From: Vitrella brassicaformis
Lineage: Eukaryota; Sar; Vitrellaceae
Direction of reading: 5' to 3'
Assembly (NCBI GenBank): GCA_001179505.1
Contig: CDMY01000303.1
Location: forward strand, 61,232 to 125,231
Length of the DNA: 64,000 nucleotides
A model generated the notes under the pieces. That model saw nothing but the letters and a program-made list of their open reading frames with translations. It was not told where the DNA came from and ran no database searches. Each line of letters begins with the position of its first letter. Position 1 is the stretch's first letter. A program made the translations under genes and the position numbers. Below are positions 1 to 12,376 of this stretch, one piece after another.

Positions 1-114
1 AACGGATGGTGGTGGCTCTGCCCGCCTGAGAAACTGTTGTTGCGGATGCCCCGACCACGCCCACCTAACATGACATGACATGACACCAAACAAGCGGCAA
101 CACCTTTCTGCAAG

Positions 115-1481
115 TCACTTGATGGTGGGTGAAATTGGTGGTCGCTCACCGTTCCTCCTCTCCCTCCCGCCCCTGTTAGCCCCTCCGCCTCCGGGATATC
201 GAGGGCCGCCGCCACCGCCCGGGTGCTGCGGCGGCGGCTGGTAGGGGGGAAATGTCTGCTGCTGATGTTGGTGCTGGTGCTGGTGCTGGTGTGAGGGTGA
301 GCTGTGTGTGAGGTGATAGGGGCTGGCCCCGCTGCTGTTGACGTTGGCGGGCTGAGGATAGGCGTACGCCTGGCCGTGGGCGGGGGGATACTCCTGTCCA
401 CTCGGGTACTGACCGCCCTGCCCAGCTCGGCCGAAACCACCTGCACACATACAAACATACATACGCAAAGTTCCATCCCTCCCTCCTATCACCGGCGTCT
501 GCCTTGGTGAGTGTGTTGATCGACGGCTCACTTGCGTCTTGCTGCTGGTACATGGGCTGCATCGGGTATGGCGCAGGGTAGCCCCGGTGTCCATTTGCGG
601 CCGCCCCGTTGGCGCCATACTGCGCCACCGCCTGCGCCACCGCCGGGGGCGGGGGCTGGTTGATGAGGTAGTCGGGGTGGCTGGCGGCCTGCCATGTCGA
701 AGGCATGGTGCCCGACATGGGAAACGGGGTACCCAGGAGGGATGGCGGGCTGCCGACGGGACGGAAGGGCCCCTGTTGGGGTGGGTTGAGGGGCAGGGAC
801 GACATGCCGCCATACGACGCAGCGCCCCCATACACGTCTGACAGACAGACACGAAAACGGGCGGAGGGCAAGGTGAGGTGCGGTCAGGGGAGGGACATAC
901 TCAGTGAGTGCTTCCTCCACGTGTGTGTGTGTGTGAGTGTCTGTGCGTCAATCGTGTGGTGTCATGTCGCTCACTGGTTTGGTTGCCGTATCGGGGGTTG
1001 TTCATGCCGCTCATGTCGTTGGCCTTGCCCTGCATCAGGAATTGCATCGCACACCGACAAAACAAACGAAGGAACAGCATGTGGGTGGCGTGGCACAGAT
1101 CAGAGCGTCTGGTCGCTTCAGTGAGTGAGCTGAGCTGAGATAGATGTATGTGGTCACTCACTCTCCCTCCCTCCCTCCCGCCGGGCCCACCTGGTTGTAT
1201 GCGTTGGGTGCCACGGGTGCGTATGGCGCGTATCCGCCCTCGCTGCCCATGCCCTCCACTGAACCTCCAGTAGTGGCAACTCGGGGATCACTCGCCCCAG
1301 GCTACAACAGACAGACAAGACAGACCGACAGAGGGAAGCAGTCGTCAGCGGTTAACCGTGGCTTCTTGTGCTGGCTGTTCCTCCGTCCGTCCTGCCAGCT
1401 TACAGGGAAGAATTCCGGTGCCGTGGCACTGAGCGTTTTGCCTGAGCTCTTGCCTCCAAAACTGTCGCCTGAGCCACTCAT
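115..1481 (-). CDS. Pro/Gln/Gly-rich protein with N-terminal PAM2-like motif
   Basis: Five exons can be read on the minus strand: 1404-1481 and 1191-1301 (both whole codons), a short exon near 985-1038, one near 530-833, and a last exon ending at the TGA at 115. The product is about 300 residues, low in complexity, with YAPYAPVAPN, PPPPAVAQ, a (HQ)n run and a GGGG-rich end. Residues 15-26 (GKTLSATAPEFFP) fit the PAM2 pattern L-x-x-x-A-x-E-F-x-P, which in known proteins binds the MLLE domain of poly(A)-binding protein. A role in mRNA metabolism is therefore inferred; no catalytic domain is visible. A GTGAGC donor near 136 could instead splice the gene beyond the window edge, so the C-terminus is uncertain. 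It starts 301 bp from the divergent coiled-coil gene. Confidence 0.7.
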
Positions 1482-1482
1482 A

Positions 1483-1782
1483 TGACTTCACTGACTTCAC
1501 TGCTGACTCCTGACGCACACACACACCACGCAGAAGCGCGTGAGCCGCCTCCCGCGGTCAGGAGGACCCCCCTGGCCCCCCTCTGGCCGTCATGCACCTC
1601 CCTGCCGACACTACTCTTCTGTGCCTGCCTTGACACCTTCCTGGTGGAAGCCTACCTGACAGAATGGAACTCCTTTAAAGGCATCGCCATGGCGACGCCG
1701 TGCTGTCGGCTTTGCTTTTGCTTCTCTCGTCAGTTGCTTCACGCCAAGCTCGCAGATGAGCTTGCAAGGGAGGGCTGGCGGC
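1483..1782. promoter_or_regulatory. Divergent intergenic spacer, probable bidirectional promoter
   Basis: This 300-bp stretch separates the start codon of the PAM2-like gene (minus) from that of the coiled-coil gene (plus). It has a ACACACAC run and no convincing coding exon. No TATA box was recognised. Promoter function is inferred from position only. Confidence 0.4.
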
Positions 1783-1986
1783 ATGAGCGGTGGCCCTAGA
1801 TATCGCATTTCAGGCGCTGGGCGAGGCGGCGGGTTCAGAGGAGCGCTGCCGCCATCGAAAGCCATCCCGAGAGAGACTCTGAGAGGACGAAGCCCAAAAG
1901 GTGACTAAGGCGGCCACGTGGAGTGGACACACGCACAACGCAGACAGCTGACTGCGGGACGGATCCATCCATCTGCTGCGTGTGTT

Positions 1987-2018
<32 letters not shown>

Positions 2019-5000
2019 ATCCCAAAATGAATGCATTGCATGCCATTCATTGTGTTGATGGCGCCATCCATGATCATGCAGGCGATGGGTCTGGGAGTGC
2101 TGGCGATGAGGATTCGTCTTACGTGTGCAAGCTGGAGCAGCAGCTGTACTTCATGGGCCTGGAGAACGACTACCTCAAGGAGCGGGCCAGCGCGCCGCTC
2201 GTCAAGCATGACGTCAAGCAGCACCTAATGGAGAAGTCCCTCACCGCGGCCGAGGCACAGATCGAGCTCCTCTCAAAGGAGCTCCAGAACACGCGAAGCG
2301 AACTCAACGGCTCAGTGGTGAGAAGCCAGCCATCATGGTACCAAAATGCCGGGCAGGCTGGACATAGAGAGGTCTTTTCCTTTGTGGTGTGCCTATCTCG
2401 CGCAGGCGTCGCTCCAGGAGCAGCTACAGGTCGGCAACAGCACAAGGCGCCGCTTATCTGTTTGTCGGTCTATCGTGGATGGATGTATCGGCCGGCCCGG
2501 CCTCTGCGAATGTACGTTACGTGTGTCTGCGTGTGTCAGGGATCTGTCCACGATGTGACGGTGCTGAGGGAGGAGAAGGCCAGGCTGGAGCAGGCCATCA
2601 TCACGCAGAAGGGACAGCTAGAGGTAGATAGACAGACAGACAGACAGGCACACACACACACAGGGGGCTGAAGGCAGGCAGAAAGCCCTCCCTGTCCCAT
2701 CTTCCGCTCTTCTCGGTCAGGCCGCCGAGCGCGTTGTCCACAAGCTGAAGGAGGACGACACAGCCCGCCAGCTGAGATTCGACGATAACTCACAACGTAG
2801 ACAGGCAGGCAGGCAGGCAGGCACGTGACACAATGAATGCCCGCGGCCACACAAACCCACGCCACGTGTGTGCGTGTGGTGATGGTGTCATACATGTATG
2901 TGAGATCAGGGCGTGTGGCGGTGGAGCGCCGGTTGGCTGAGGCCGAGTGCCGCGTGAAGGCCTGGCAGGAGGAGTACGAGAAGCTCTCAGAGCAGCTCAG
3001 CAGAGACAGGCACGCTCACGAGAGGGAGAAGGTCCGTCGGCCCGTCACACAGTCAGGATGATCATGTCTGCACCCCTTAATGTCTGTTGTGTGTTGTGTT
3101 GTGCTGTGTTGTGCTGTCTTGTGCCAGCTCCGTATGGTCGAGGACGCCTCGGTGTGCACGCAGCAGCTGGAGCAGCTCAAGGCGCTGATCAAGGACAAGG
3201 AGACCAACCTCCAGACACACGAAACACTCTACCAGGTAGGTATCAAACACACAACACAACACACGGCCGCGGGCTTATACGGATGGGAAACACCTCACTC
3301 ACCTGCCCACACCTCTCTCTCTCTTATGGTTTGGTTATCTGGATCCCATGCAGGCGGCGATAGTCCGTTTGCGCGACAACGAGTACGAGCGTCAGTTGCT
3401 GGAGCTGCAGAACAAGTACCAAGGCAAGGCTGTCGACCTCCAGCGAGTGAGTAACTCACGGACACACGCAGGCTGGGAGAGGAAGGGGCACACACACACC
3501 CGCAGTCACACGTTCCGCTGCCGTTGGTCGTTCCTCCAGGCTGAGTCGGATCGTGCGGCGTTGGAGGCAGCGGCCGAGAGGCGAGAGGTGCAGCTGCAGG
3601 CTCTCCAGACTGACAACAAGAAGATGCAGGACGAAATCAAGGTACCTAGATTGGGCAGATACAGCAAGGCCGAGAGGGGGGGGAAAGATACGCAGCGGAG
3701 ACCGTGTCGGCATGGTTGGGTCGATGTCGTCGTCAGGGTCTGCTTGAGCGGGTCCGGGACACTCAGGAGCTCAGGCGAGAGCTCGACGGCATACGCAAGG
3801 AGAAGACAAACCTAGACAAGAACCGACACACGCTTGCCACACAAAACCAACACGTACGTTAGTGACCCAATCTCACCAATTTCATCCATCCATCCATCCA
3901 TCCATGGGCCAAACCTCACTCTGTCTGTGTGTGTTGTGGTGCGGTGCAGTATGCCGGTGAGGTGGCTCAGCTGCGGCGTCAGCTGGACGACCTGCAGGCG
4001 AAATTCCACGCCGAGCTGATCGCCCAGACCACCCGCGAGGCCCTTCAGCACGTCGGTGGCGACCAGCCTGGCCGACTCACGACTCGCGCTCACATCGACA
4101 AGGACAAACAGCCAGATGACGAGCAGGGCCAGCCTACCGCTGCTGGTGGGGGTGCTGGTGGGGGTGCTGGTGGGGGTGTAGAGCTTTATGCGAGGCGTCA
4201 GGCTTCCGAGGAGGCGGTGACGGCAGATGTCCTGAGAGCTCAGGTGGGCCAGACAAGCAAGGGCGCTATCTCCTCTGCTCGTGTGCGTGGAGCGTGTTAT
4301 TGTCTGTCTGTCTGGCTCGTGCGTTCAGATGTCGGAGGCCCAGATGCAGCTGTACCAGTGCCGAAAAGACAAGGCCGACGTCACGGTGGACAGGGACTCG
4401 CTGCAACAGGTGGGTATCACTGTGGCACATGTGGCCATCCATGTGCGTCTGTCTGTCTGTCTGGTGTGTATCGTATCATCAGGAGGTGGCGCGGCTCACG
4501 CGTGAGTGCGGGCGCTATGAGGAGCGGCTGGAGGAGGCACTCAAAGAGCTGGAAAGGCTTAACCAAGACCTGCACTCCAGGTAGGTGGCCGACGGGCGAT
4601 GAATGAAAACCAAAACCCCATCCATCCACGCGATGCGTGTTGTGTGGCATGGCTGTCTGTCTGTCTGTCTGTTTGTCTGTCAGGGGCAAGGCTGAGGAGG
4701 TCATTGCCCAGAATGAGCGCGAGACGCAGCTCCTCAAACAGAGGTACGAGGAGAGGGAGGCGGCGCTGCACGAGGAGCTGGTGGCGGTGAAGCGGGAGCT
4801 GAGGGACACACAGGAGCAGCTCAAATCCCTCAGGGGCATGCGCACCAGCCTAGAAAAGGTAAACGTACACACACACGTCGAATCAGTAGCCCCTCCCTCC
4901 CTCCCTCCCTCCCTCCGATGTCTGTGTGTTTGTGTGCAGTGGCAGCACCAGCAGGCCTCTCTGAGCGACGCCATGTCGTCTCTGATCGCCTCCCTGACCA

Positions 5001-5452
5001 ACCAGGTGCAGAGCCCCGAAGACCGGTCCATCGTCCCCAGACTTGACCCGTCCACACAAGACGACCACCCCAGAGCCCAGCCCCAGCCCCAGCCCCAGCC
5101 CCACCCTCACCCTCCCCACCTCCCCCACGCCACAACCTTCGATGTCGTAGCGCAGCGCCTCGCAGCCATGTCACCCGCAGGCCCATCGGCAGAACTGGTC
5201 GCCGCTGCGATTGATTTCACCGACACGCGTGTCAGAGAGGTGAAGGGGCCAGCAGCAGCGGCCACGCCCACGCCGGCCACTTCGACGGCGGCGGCCATGG
5301 ACGTCCGCACATGGACGTCGAGCAGCGCCACGCCCCCCTGCGGCGATGTGAGGGAGGCCATGCGGCCGTCGCACGGACAGCAGGCTCAGATTGACGACCC
5401 CGAGTCGGCCATTGACCATGGAAGAGATGACGAGCACACCAAGGACGAGTGA
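1783..5452 (+). CDS. Long multi-exon coiled-coil protein
   Basis: The start is placed at ATG 1783 because exon 1783-1900 ends in phase 1 and joins in frame to exon 2082-2317, giving ...SPKGDGSGSAGDED. About 13 further exons follow, each bounded by GT and AG. Almost the whole protein up to about residue 650 is heptad-rich Glu/Lys/Gln/Leu sequence (e.g. KLEQQLYFMGLENDYLKE, LEELKRELRD-like blocks), so a rod-shaped structural or scaffolding protein is likely. One exon near 4140 encodes three GGGA units. The last exon (4941-5452) is non-coiled, with a (QP)n stretch and an Ala/Thr/Pro-rich tail. The family was not identified; centrosomal, ciliary or cytoskeletal roles are possible but not shown. 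The small exon near 2405-2430 is the least certain. Confidence 0.8.
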
Positions 5453-5860
5453 GGACTGAGTGGGTGGGTTGATGGAGGGATGAATGGTGGGGTGGCTGGC
5501 TGACCGTATGGTAGATTGAGCCGTTGTTGTACGAGTAGAGGGGGGGTGGGTGTGGGTCAGTTTGTGGGGGTAGGGACACACTAGGGTGCGTTGTGTGACT
5601 GACTGCGGGTGGGGGCGGTGCGTTGACGGCATGTATGTGTGTGTGCGTGTGGCGACGATACAATCAAGCAACCATTCACTCGTCCGTCAGTCAGTCAGTC
5701 AGTCAGTCATGGATCATGACGAGTACGTCCATAGCGTCTGTCGTTGCAATCAATACACCCTGAAACCCATAACACACACATCTCCCTCTCTCCACCAGCC
5801 ATCCATCCATCCATGTCCCACAAGCAAACTCCCCCCCCTTCGCCCCCCAGCCCACCTTGT
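5453..5860. other. Convergent intergenic spacer
   Basis: About 400 bp between two gene 3' ends. It holds short GTGGGTGG, CAGT and CCAT repeats and nothing that looks coding. Confidence 0.5.
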
Positions 5861-7894
5861 CTAATCTACTTCGTCAATTGAGGCCGGTATGCCCCCTCCC
5901 TGCTGCATCGCCTCCACAGCCTGCGGGACATCCACCTCAGGAGGTGGCGGGGGCTGCGCCAGCTGGCCCAGCACGTTGCCGACGTCCCCGAGCGCCTTGC
6001 TCATGTCCGCCGGCACGTCCACTTTGCCAGGTGTGGGTGCGGATGGGATGGAGGGCAGCTCCATGCCGGAGAGGAAGTCCATGACCCCCTTGGACTGCTC
6101 CGACGCCACGCCGGGTACTGGGGTCTCTGTGGCGCCCTTGAAGAGCCCCGCGAACACCTTGAGGGCCTCGAAGACGGAGAGGTCGTTGAAGAGCTTGAAG
6201 TGCAGGAACTTGATCACAACATATCCAGTGGTAAGCAGCACCAGATACCGACCCACAAACATGTCGGTCGACTCAGTCACCTTGCGCACCACCTGCACAA
6301 ATGACAGACACCACAGACACAAGAATACGCAAACACATCTATCGGCCGGCATCATACAAACCTTGAGGCTCTCGCCGAACAGTTTGATGACGCCCCCGAA
6401 GAGGATGAGTATGAGGTCGATGGGCGTGACGTCGAGGTTCCCCCGCCCCGTGGTGGTCACCACCTGCACCCTCTCCTCCCCACCCCTAGCCTGAGGCCGC
6501 CGGCTGCCGCCGCTGCTGCTGCTGCTCCTCGACCTCCTGGATGATGCTGGCTGCATCACGCTGGTCTGTGTCTGCTGCCGGTTGGTGTTGGCGACCTTGC
6601 CCTCTAGATAGCGGTCGACCAGGAGGCCGCCCACGAGGCGGCTGGGGAGGCCGAAGAAGAAGTCCGCATAGGTGCAGAAGACCGTGATGATCTTGGTCGA
6701 ACCGATCAGGACGAAATTCGTCGCAACTGGATCAGGCAGGCAGGCAGGCAGGCAGGCGGCCACGGAGGGAGGGAGGGAGGGAGGGAGGATTGTGTGCGTG
6801 TGAATGGGATGGATGATTTATCGTGGATACCTACCGGCGAAGACGGTTCCTGCAATGAAGGTCTCGACGGTCTCGTGCAGAGGCAGCACCCATGATAGCC
6901 CACGCTCCCTGATTGACATACACACATTCACACACAACGCACACGATGTCTTTTGTGTGTTGTCTGTTGTGTGTTGTGTGTCGGTTTGCGCCAAGGCTGG
7001 CTGAGCCGCCTCGCTCTCTCTGTGTCGATCGTATCACTCTGTCTCTCACTACTGACTGACTTGATGAAGGGCAGGATGCCCTCGTAGTAGAAGCTCTCCA
7101 CGATGCAAAACTCCAGCCGCACCCGCAACAGCCCTCCCGCTATCAGAGGACCATATCTGCCAGCGGGCGGAAAAACATCACACACGTCAGTCAGGTCAGA
7201 TGGCGAACGAACGAGTGCAGGGCCATAGTTGTGTATGTGTGTACGTGCGTGCGTGTGCGTTGGCTCACTCGTCGTATGCCTCCTTGCCCACGAGCCACAT
7301 GACAAAGCTCTGCAGCACCCGATACAGCTTGTCGCTCGCCCCACACACGGGGCGGAAATTGTCGGGGTCAAATATCGCCGCACCACCACCGTCACCAGCG
7401 GCCGCCTCGCTCACGTCACCTAGCGCACTCCACAGCACCGGCACCAGCACCGCCAAAAGCCCGACGGCCGCCATCAGCTGCTGATGGTCGCCCTCGCGCG
7501 AAGCAGATCCGTCATGAGTCCACTCGCTGCCCTTGCTGTCTTCAGAGCGAACGACGAAGCCGCTGCGGGGGAAGTCGAAGGTCTGTTTTCGTTGTGACTG
7601 TGGCTGTGTCTGTGTTGCTGCATCTGAACCATCGCCAGCAGCAGCAGCAGCAGCAGTGGAAGCCGACGTCTTAAGAAGAGAAGAAGCAAAACGAGATGAT
7701 GAAAGTGGTCGTCGCTGTGGTAGTAGCGAGGATGGCGGGTTGGTGGATGGTCTGCGTGACGACAGGCGCACGGCTGGCGTGACGAATGCAGGATAAACTT
7801 CAAGGTGGGATGCATGAGTGATCACCAGCAGCAGGGAGGAAGAACAGAAACCCAAAACGGTCGCCGTGTTGAAGATCTTCAGTCGGAGCCGCAT
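5861..7894 (-). CDS. Predicted plastid-targeted multi-pass membrane protein
   Basis: Exons read on the minus strand are 7894-7269, about 7158-7060, about 6911-6831, about 6728-6363, and a last exon from about 6295 to the TAG at 5861; all join in frame. The N-terminus (MRLRLKIFNTATVLGFCSSS...) is a signal peptide followed by a Ser/Arg/Pro-rich stretch, the pattern of a bipartite leader for a complex plastid. Four to six hydrophobic segments follow (e.g. LMAAVGLLAVLVPVLWSAL, TFIAGTVFAVATNFVLIGS, LDVTPIDLILILFGGVIKLF, YLVLLTTGYVVIKFL). A conserved-looking core contains YYEGILPFIKERGLSWVLPL. The tail is Pro-rich. It recalls plant chloroplast envelope proteins of the RETICULATA group, but this was not confirmed, so no transport activity is assigned. 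It is divergent from the neighbouring secreted-protein gene. Confidence 0.7.
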
Positions 7895-8123
7895 CCTGAC
7901 CGAGGGCCTTTCCGGCCTTTGGTTGGTTGGTTATTGTGTTTAACGAGACTCGTGTCTGTAACCCCGGAGGGATCCTGTCATGTCACGCACTAGACTAGCA
8001 GCATGTACATGCATAAGAGCATGCACACGTCCTATCTACCCAGCCCACTCCCAGCCCCACCCACCCGACATGCTTGTATGAGGCGAGCTACGTTTCGGGA
8101 GTTTGGACTAGAGCACGTTCCAT

Positions 8124-8137
8124 TCCATGAAACCGCT
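8124..8137 (+). promoter_or_regulatory. Recurring 14-nt upstream element, copy 1
   Basis: TCCATGAAACCGCT lies 123 nt before ATG 8261. The same 14-mer occurs on the minus strand upstream of the homoserine acetyltransferase gene, and one- or two-base variants lie upstream of two more genes. A regulatory role is inferred from recurrence and spacing. Confidence 0.4.
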
Positions 8138-8260
8138 GTCTCCCCCATGTCCTCCAAATGCTCTAATGTCCTCAATCCAAATGCATGTGCATCGGATCGC
8201 GGATCGCTTTCTGCGTCTATACCCCGAGAAAGAGCGTTTTCGATTTGGTTGCTGGAAACG

Positions 8261-9126
8261 ATGAAGGGAGTGATGGCCATGCGTGCGCTCCTCATCGCCT
8301 TGGCGGCCGTATGTTCCGTAGCTGTGGCCTCGGCCACGTACAGCGACTACTGCGAGGGCGAGGACTGCCATACTGGTGGGTGCATCTGACCAGATCTATG
8401 GCGTATACATCACTCCTGAGCCACATGTGGCTGTCCTTCCTGTCGCTGTGTGCAGATGCGTCGTTTGTGGACCGCACTGACGAGATTTCCCGCCTGCAGA
8501 TCGCCGGCACCCACAGCAACAAAGGTGTGCGCGGCAGCCATGGACGACACACACAGCTGATGCGAGATGAATGCACTGCGCACGTGGCGGCATGGATGGA
8601 TGGATGGATCTGTGTTGCCGCATGGTGTGTGCAATGTGTGTGTGCAGGTGTCTCTGGCCATCAGTTCTAGCTGTCGGTCGTGAAGCAGCAGGTGGCTCAC
8701 GCCAAGAACACGATGGCTGCGGCGCTTACGATGACACAGACGGCTCAGACGATGGCACACACGGCACTCAAGACCATCAACAACGCCCAACAACAGCTCC
8801 ACAGCATCACAGGTACACTACAGACAGATGTGTGTCCGTATGCAATGCATACATACATCTAAGCTTCGGTTGTATTCCCTCCCTCACTCTCTGTCTGTGC
8901 TGTCTGTCTATGTGGGTGAACGGTTCACCTGTCTGTAGGCATGAAGTTCGACTGCTCGTCGCTCAAGACTAAGGAGGAGTGCATGCGGGACAAACATGAA
9001 AACCCCTGCACCGGTGGTCCCGGGTCTCAGGCTCCCTCAAACTGCGCGTGGGGCCATTACAAGCCCGGTAGGCGAGGATATTCACGACCAACGTGGAAGG
9101 ACGAGTGTTACTGCGAGCGCGACTAA
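8261..9126 (+). pseudogene. Secreted Cys-rich protein, paralogue 1, with premature stop
   Basis: Four exons: 8261-8375, 8456-8524, 8648-8812 and 8939-9126. Exon 1 encodes a signal peptide (MKGVMAMRALLIALAAVCSV...) and SDYCEGEDCH. Exon 2 encodes a short helix (SFVDRTDEISRLQ). Exon 3 is an Ala/Gln/Thr-rich coiled-coil-like segment, and exon 4 a Cys-rich module ending ECYCERD. Frame is kept across all introns, but codon 8668-8670 in exon 3 is TAG where paralogue 2 has CAG, so translation would stop before the coiled coil and the Cys module. All exons and splice sites are otherwise intact, so the change looks recent. Readthrough or a truncated secreted peptide are alternatives. The gene is embedded in an inverted duplication with 42985-44366. 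Confidence 0.75.
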
Positions 9127-9803
9127 CACACTTGCTAATCGGCCGCTCTTAGCTCTAGCCGTAGAAGAATCAATCAACCCAGGGAGAGAGGGGGGTTACT
9201 ACAGCTGTCTGTATCCATCTCTCTCTCTGTGCACATAACATACCTACACACCTGCCTGCTGCCTAGACGGACTGACTGCCTCTGCGTGCGAAGAGGGATA
9301 GATGGACGGACTGATGCGTGTGTGGGTGGCGGTGCGAATGATGACTGGCTTCACGGCTGGCTTGATGGCCTGTCTGTCTGTGTGTCGTGCCTGCCTGCCT
9401 GCCTGCCTGTGTGTGGGTCGCTCTTCTCGAACGTACGTACCAATCGAGGGCTCTGCTCAAGGGAGGGAGGGATGAACTGATGCGTGCGCATGTGTTTGTC
9501 GTGCCGGCATGACTGTCTGTCTGGCTGTCTGTCTGTCTGTCTGTCTGTAGATACAGATTTCTCAAATGTCTATATATCGGCCGACCGGTCTTGTGGACGA
9601 TGGCCAACTGAATGAACGAAACACACACACATGTACGTCAGTGTGTAGTCACCACAGGGTGAGTGAAGATCTCTTCACATTCTCGCCAGTCACTTGCTAT
9701 AATCCTCAGACTACACGTGTGCAGGAGTGGGTGGCGCACACGCCGACACACGAAGGCGCCTCCAGCCATCCATCCATCCAGCCAGCGAGGCAACGACTGA
9801 TTG
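8403..9803 (+). repeat. Inverted segmental duplication, left arm
   Basis: Exons 2-4 of the Cys-rich gene plus about 680 bp of downstream DNA match the reverse complement of 42985-44366, including non-coding runs such as the block with TATATCGGCCGACCGGTC near 9572. Divergence is modest, with small indels concentrated in microsatellites. Confidence 0.85.
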
Positions 9804-10203
9804 AGCCAGACAAAACACAACAGCCAGCCGTCGTCTGGCCAGTCGCTCGCTCGCTCGCCACACAAGGATATATACCGGCCAGTACCCTCCCTGTTGGAGT
9901 CAGTCAGTCAGTATGGCATCCCCCCGCCCCTCACCTCGACTGACTCACCGACCATACATCGAATTGCACTGCACGAGACAGACACATCCAACTACACCAA
10001 CTGGTTCAGCCGGAGAGAGAGACGTGACCTGCCAATCCCGTCACGTTACCTCGCCTCACATCGCCTCACACAACGTCATGACGTGACATCAGGCCTTGTT
10101 TGTTCCTCCGCTTCCGTGGCGTGGCTGATGTTCTGGTTGTTGTCTGGTCTGGTCTGGTCTGGCTGATACCCTCCGGCAGCCCACCGATGATGAATGAATG
10201 ACA
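9127..10203. other. Intergenic region, largely duplicated DNA
   Basis: No coding exon is supported. The first 680 bp belong to the inverted duplication; the rest carries TGTC, CCAT and TGGTC simple repeats. Confidence 0.5.
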
Positions 10204-12160
10204 TCACAGGCCGTCGTCCATCCTGCCGCCCACATCGCCCGGCAGGCCGTTCATCATGACCACCCCGCCGCCTTTCTTGCCGTACACCGAGGGAGGCGGC
10301 ATGACCGACAGACGGACAGCCGGGCCGGGCTCGGTCTTCCGCCGGGTGTGCTTGTAGTCGTGGAAGCGCACCACGCTGTATGTCAGCAGCAGCACTATCG
10401 ACAACCCTATAAACACATACAACCACACATACAATACAGAAGCAGCAATGTGACGGCGACCTTACCGATGCCCGCGAAGGCGCGCACAGTTATGCGCTCA
10501 CCCAGAAACACCTGACCACACCACAGACGAATGAGAGGAATGGAATGGACCCACACACAGGCAATAAATATCGGAGTGCATCAGCACATCAAGGTGTCGT
10601 GTCTGTGAGACAAGACATACCTACCACTGATATCAGGATGGTTGCCATCTCCTTGCCCACACCAGCCACCGTCATCGACAGGGAGCTCGTCAGACCTGCA
10701 TAGACAGACAGACAGACAGACACATTCACAGACCCATCAGTGCATTCAATGGACGGATGGATGGATGGATAAATGGGTCTCGGCTTGGCTGCCTACCTAC
10801 GAGTCTGAATTCGGAGAGATGGACGGCGAAGGCCACCAACACAGAGAGGGCCACCAAGAAGAGGGCGGACATCAGCTTTGGCACATCAGGCAGCGCCAAG
10901 TCAGCCTCTGCACACCAGACAGGACAGGCACGCAGGCCCGCATCCATCACCACAACCGCTCTGTGCTCTGTGTCTGTGTGTCCCTCCCTCCCTCCCTCTG
11001 TTTGTGTGTCTGTGTCTGTGTGTGCTTACGAACCAACAAGTCGTTGTACGTCGATGGCTACGGCTGCCGGTGCGAGGCAGAAGGTGGCTGCCGGTTGTGT
11101 GAGGATGAGGAGCTGCAGGGGCTGCAGGTGGCGCGTCTGCAGCATGTGGTGGATGATGACCCACCGGATGGCCGACGCCACCACCGCCCCCAGCAGAAAC
11201 ACGACTCCCAGACTGTTGTGCACCTCCATGTCACGCACTGTCAGCGATATCGCCCCCATTATCAGACCAACCAACAACAATGTCAGGCAACGGAACACCT
11301 CCAAACCTGCATGCAGCCACACACACACACACACACAAACGTATGCGCGCCGCATCAGTCATCCATGTGTATTTTTTTGTGCGTGTGGTTTGCCGACCGA
11401 ATGCAAGGCCTAGGAGGTACGTCACAACCACAATGCTGCTCTTAATGACCTGCAAACACACACACACACACACACACACAGCAACACCTGCGGTCTGCCC
11501 ATTTGCTTGCCTGGCCGCCTCACCGTCATGACGGACACCGAGACCATGCTGTACGACTCATTGCTCAGCGATATGTCGGCCGCAGTGCACAGAGCAACTG
11601 CAAGCGACACACACGGGCAGACAGGCACACAGGCACACACAGACAGACAGCAGATGAGTGTGAGTGAACGATGTGCAGCTTCAATCCAGCCGCAGGCCGC
11701 CCGCCAGCGGTGCTCACTCACTTGGCACAATGAATCTGAGGTACATCGTGCCAGAGATGGCGGGAAAGTCCGGGAACCAGGAAAGGAAGGCAAAACTCTG
11801 CCAAGACAGACGCCACCAGTGAGTGACATTGCATTGCATTGCATTGCAGGCCCCTCCCTCATCCATCGGTTGACAACGCGCTGTGTTCATCACGTTAGTT
11901 ACCGATCTGAGGAGCAGGCTCATGAAGCCAAAGTGGATGAACGTCACCAGAATGGGATACTGGAAGCCAAGAGTGTCCTGTGCGTTGGACCACACACAAC
12001 ACACATCTGCTGACTCAGGTAGATGCCTTCTGACAAGTGAGTGGAGTGTGTGCCGTACCAAAATGTACTTCATCAGAAAGGTGAGCGACAGCGAGGCGGC
12101 GTACCACGAAAGCACCGCACATGCCACTGCACAGATCTGCCCGGCCACCGACTCACCCAT
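10204..12160 (-). CDS. SLC35/triose-phosphate-translocator family transporter (SLC35C2-like)
   Basis: Ten exons join in frame from ATG 12160 (MGESVAGQICAV...) to TGA at 10204. The protein of about 375 residues has about ten hydrophobic segments. Family hallmarks seen are the N-terminal FLMKYIL helix, CTAADISLSNES (compare ALDIGLSNWS in SLC35C2), MTVIKSSIVVVTYL, SAIRWVIIHHMLQ, and the C-terminal SSLSMTVAGVGKEMATILIS, the counterpart of the SVAG-x-x-KE helix of the drug/metabolite superfamily. Members move nucleotide sugars or phosphorylated sugars across Golgi, ER or plastid membranes in exchange for phosphate or nucleotides. The order and the LSN motif favour the SLC35C2 branch (Golgi-type); there is no plastid leader. 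The tail (RFHDYKHTRRKTEPGP...) is basic and cytosolic-looking. Substrate cannot be told from sequence. Confidence 0.85.
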
Positions 12161-12376
12161 CAGGACACCCGCCGCTGCCACATATCGATCTCAGCGCAGA
12201 AGGCAGCAAGATCTGCCAGGGGCTCACAGACAGCACAACGTCCGGTCCTTTTCCTCTTCCTCGCCCTTGCGAGGCGAGCTCGTAACTCAGAAGAGAGAAA
12301 AAGGGCAGCAGAGTTCCGTTTAGGCAGCTCCCAGCCACCCGCTCAAGTCGTTTCCTTGGCTTGAAGTCCCGAAACG
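12161..12376. promoter_or_regulatory. Divergent spacer between transporter and ArfGAP genes
   Basis: 216 bp separate two opposite start codons, so both promoters must lie here or overlap the first exons. There is a pyrimidine-rich stretch near 12245-12270. No named element was recognised. Confidence 0.4.
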
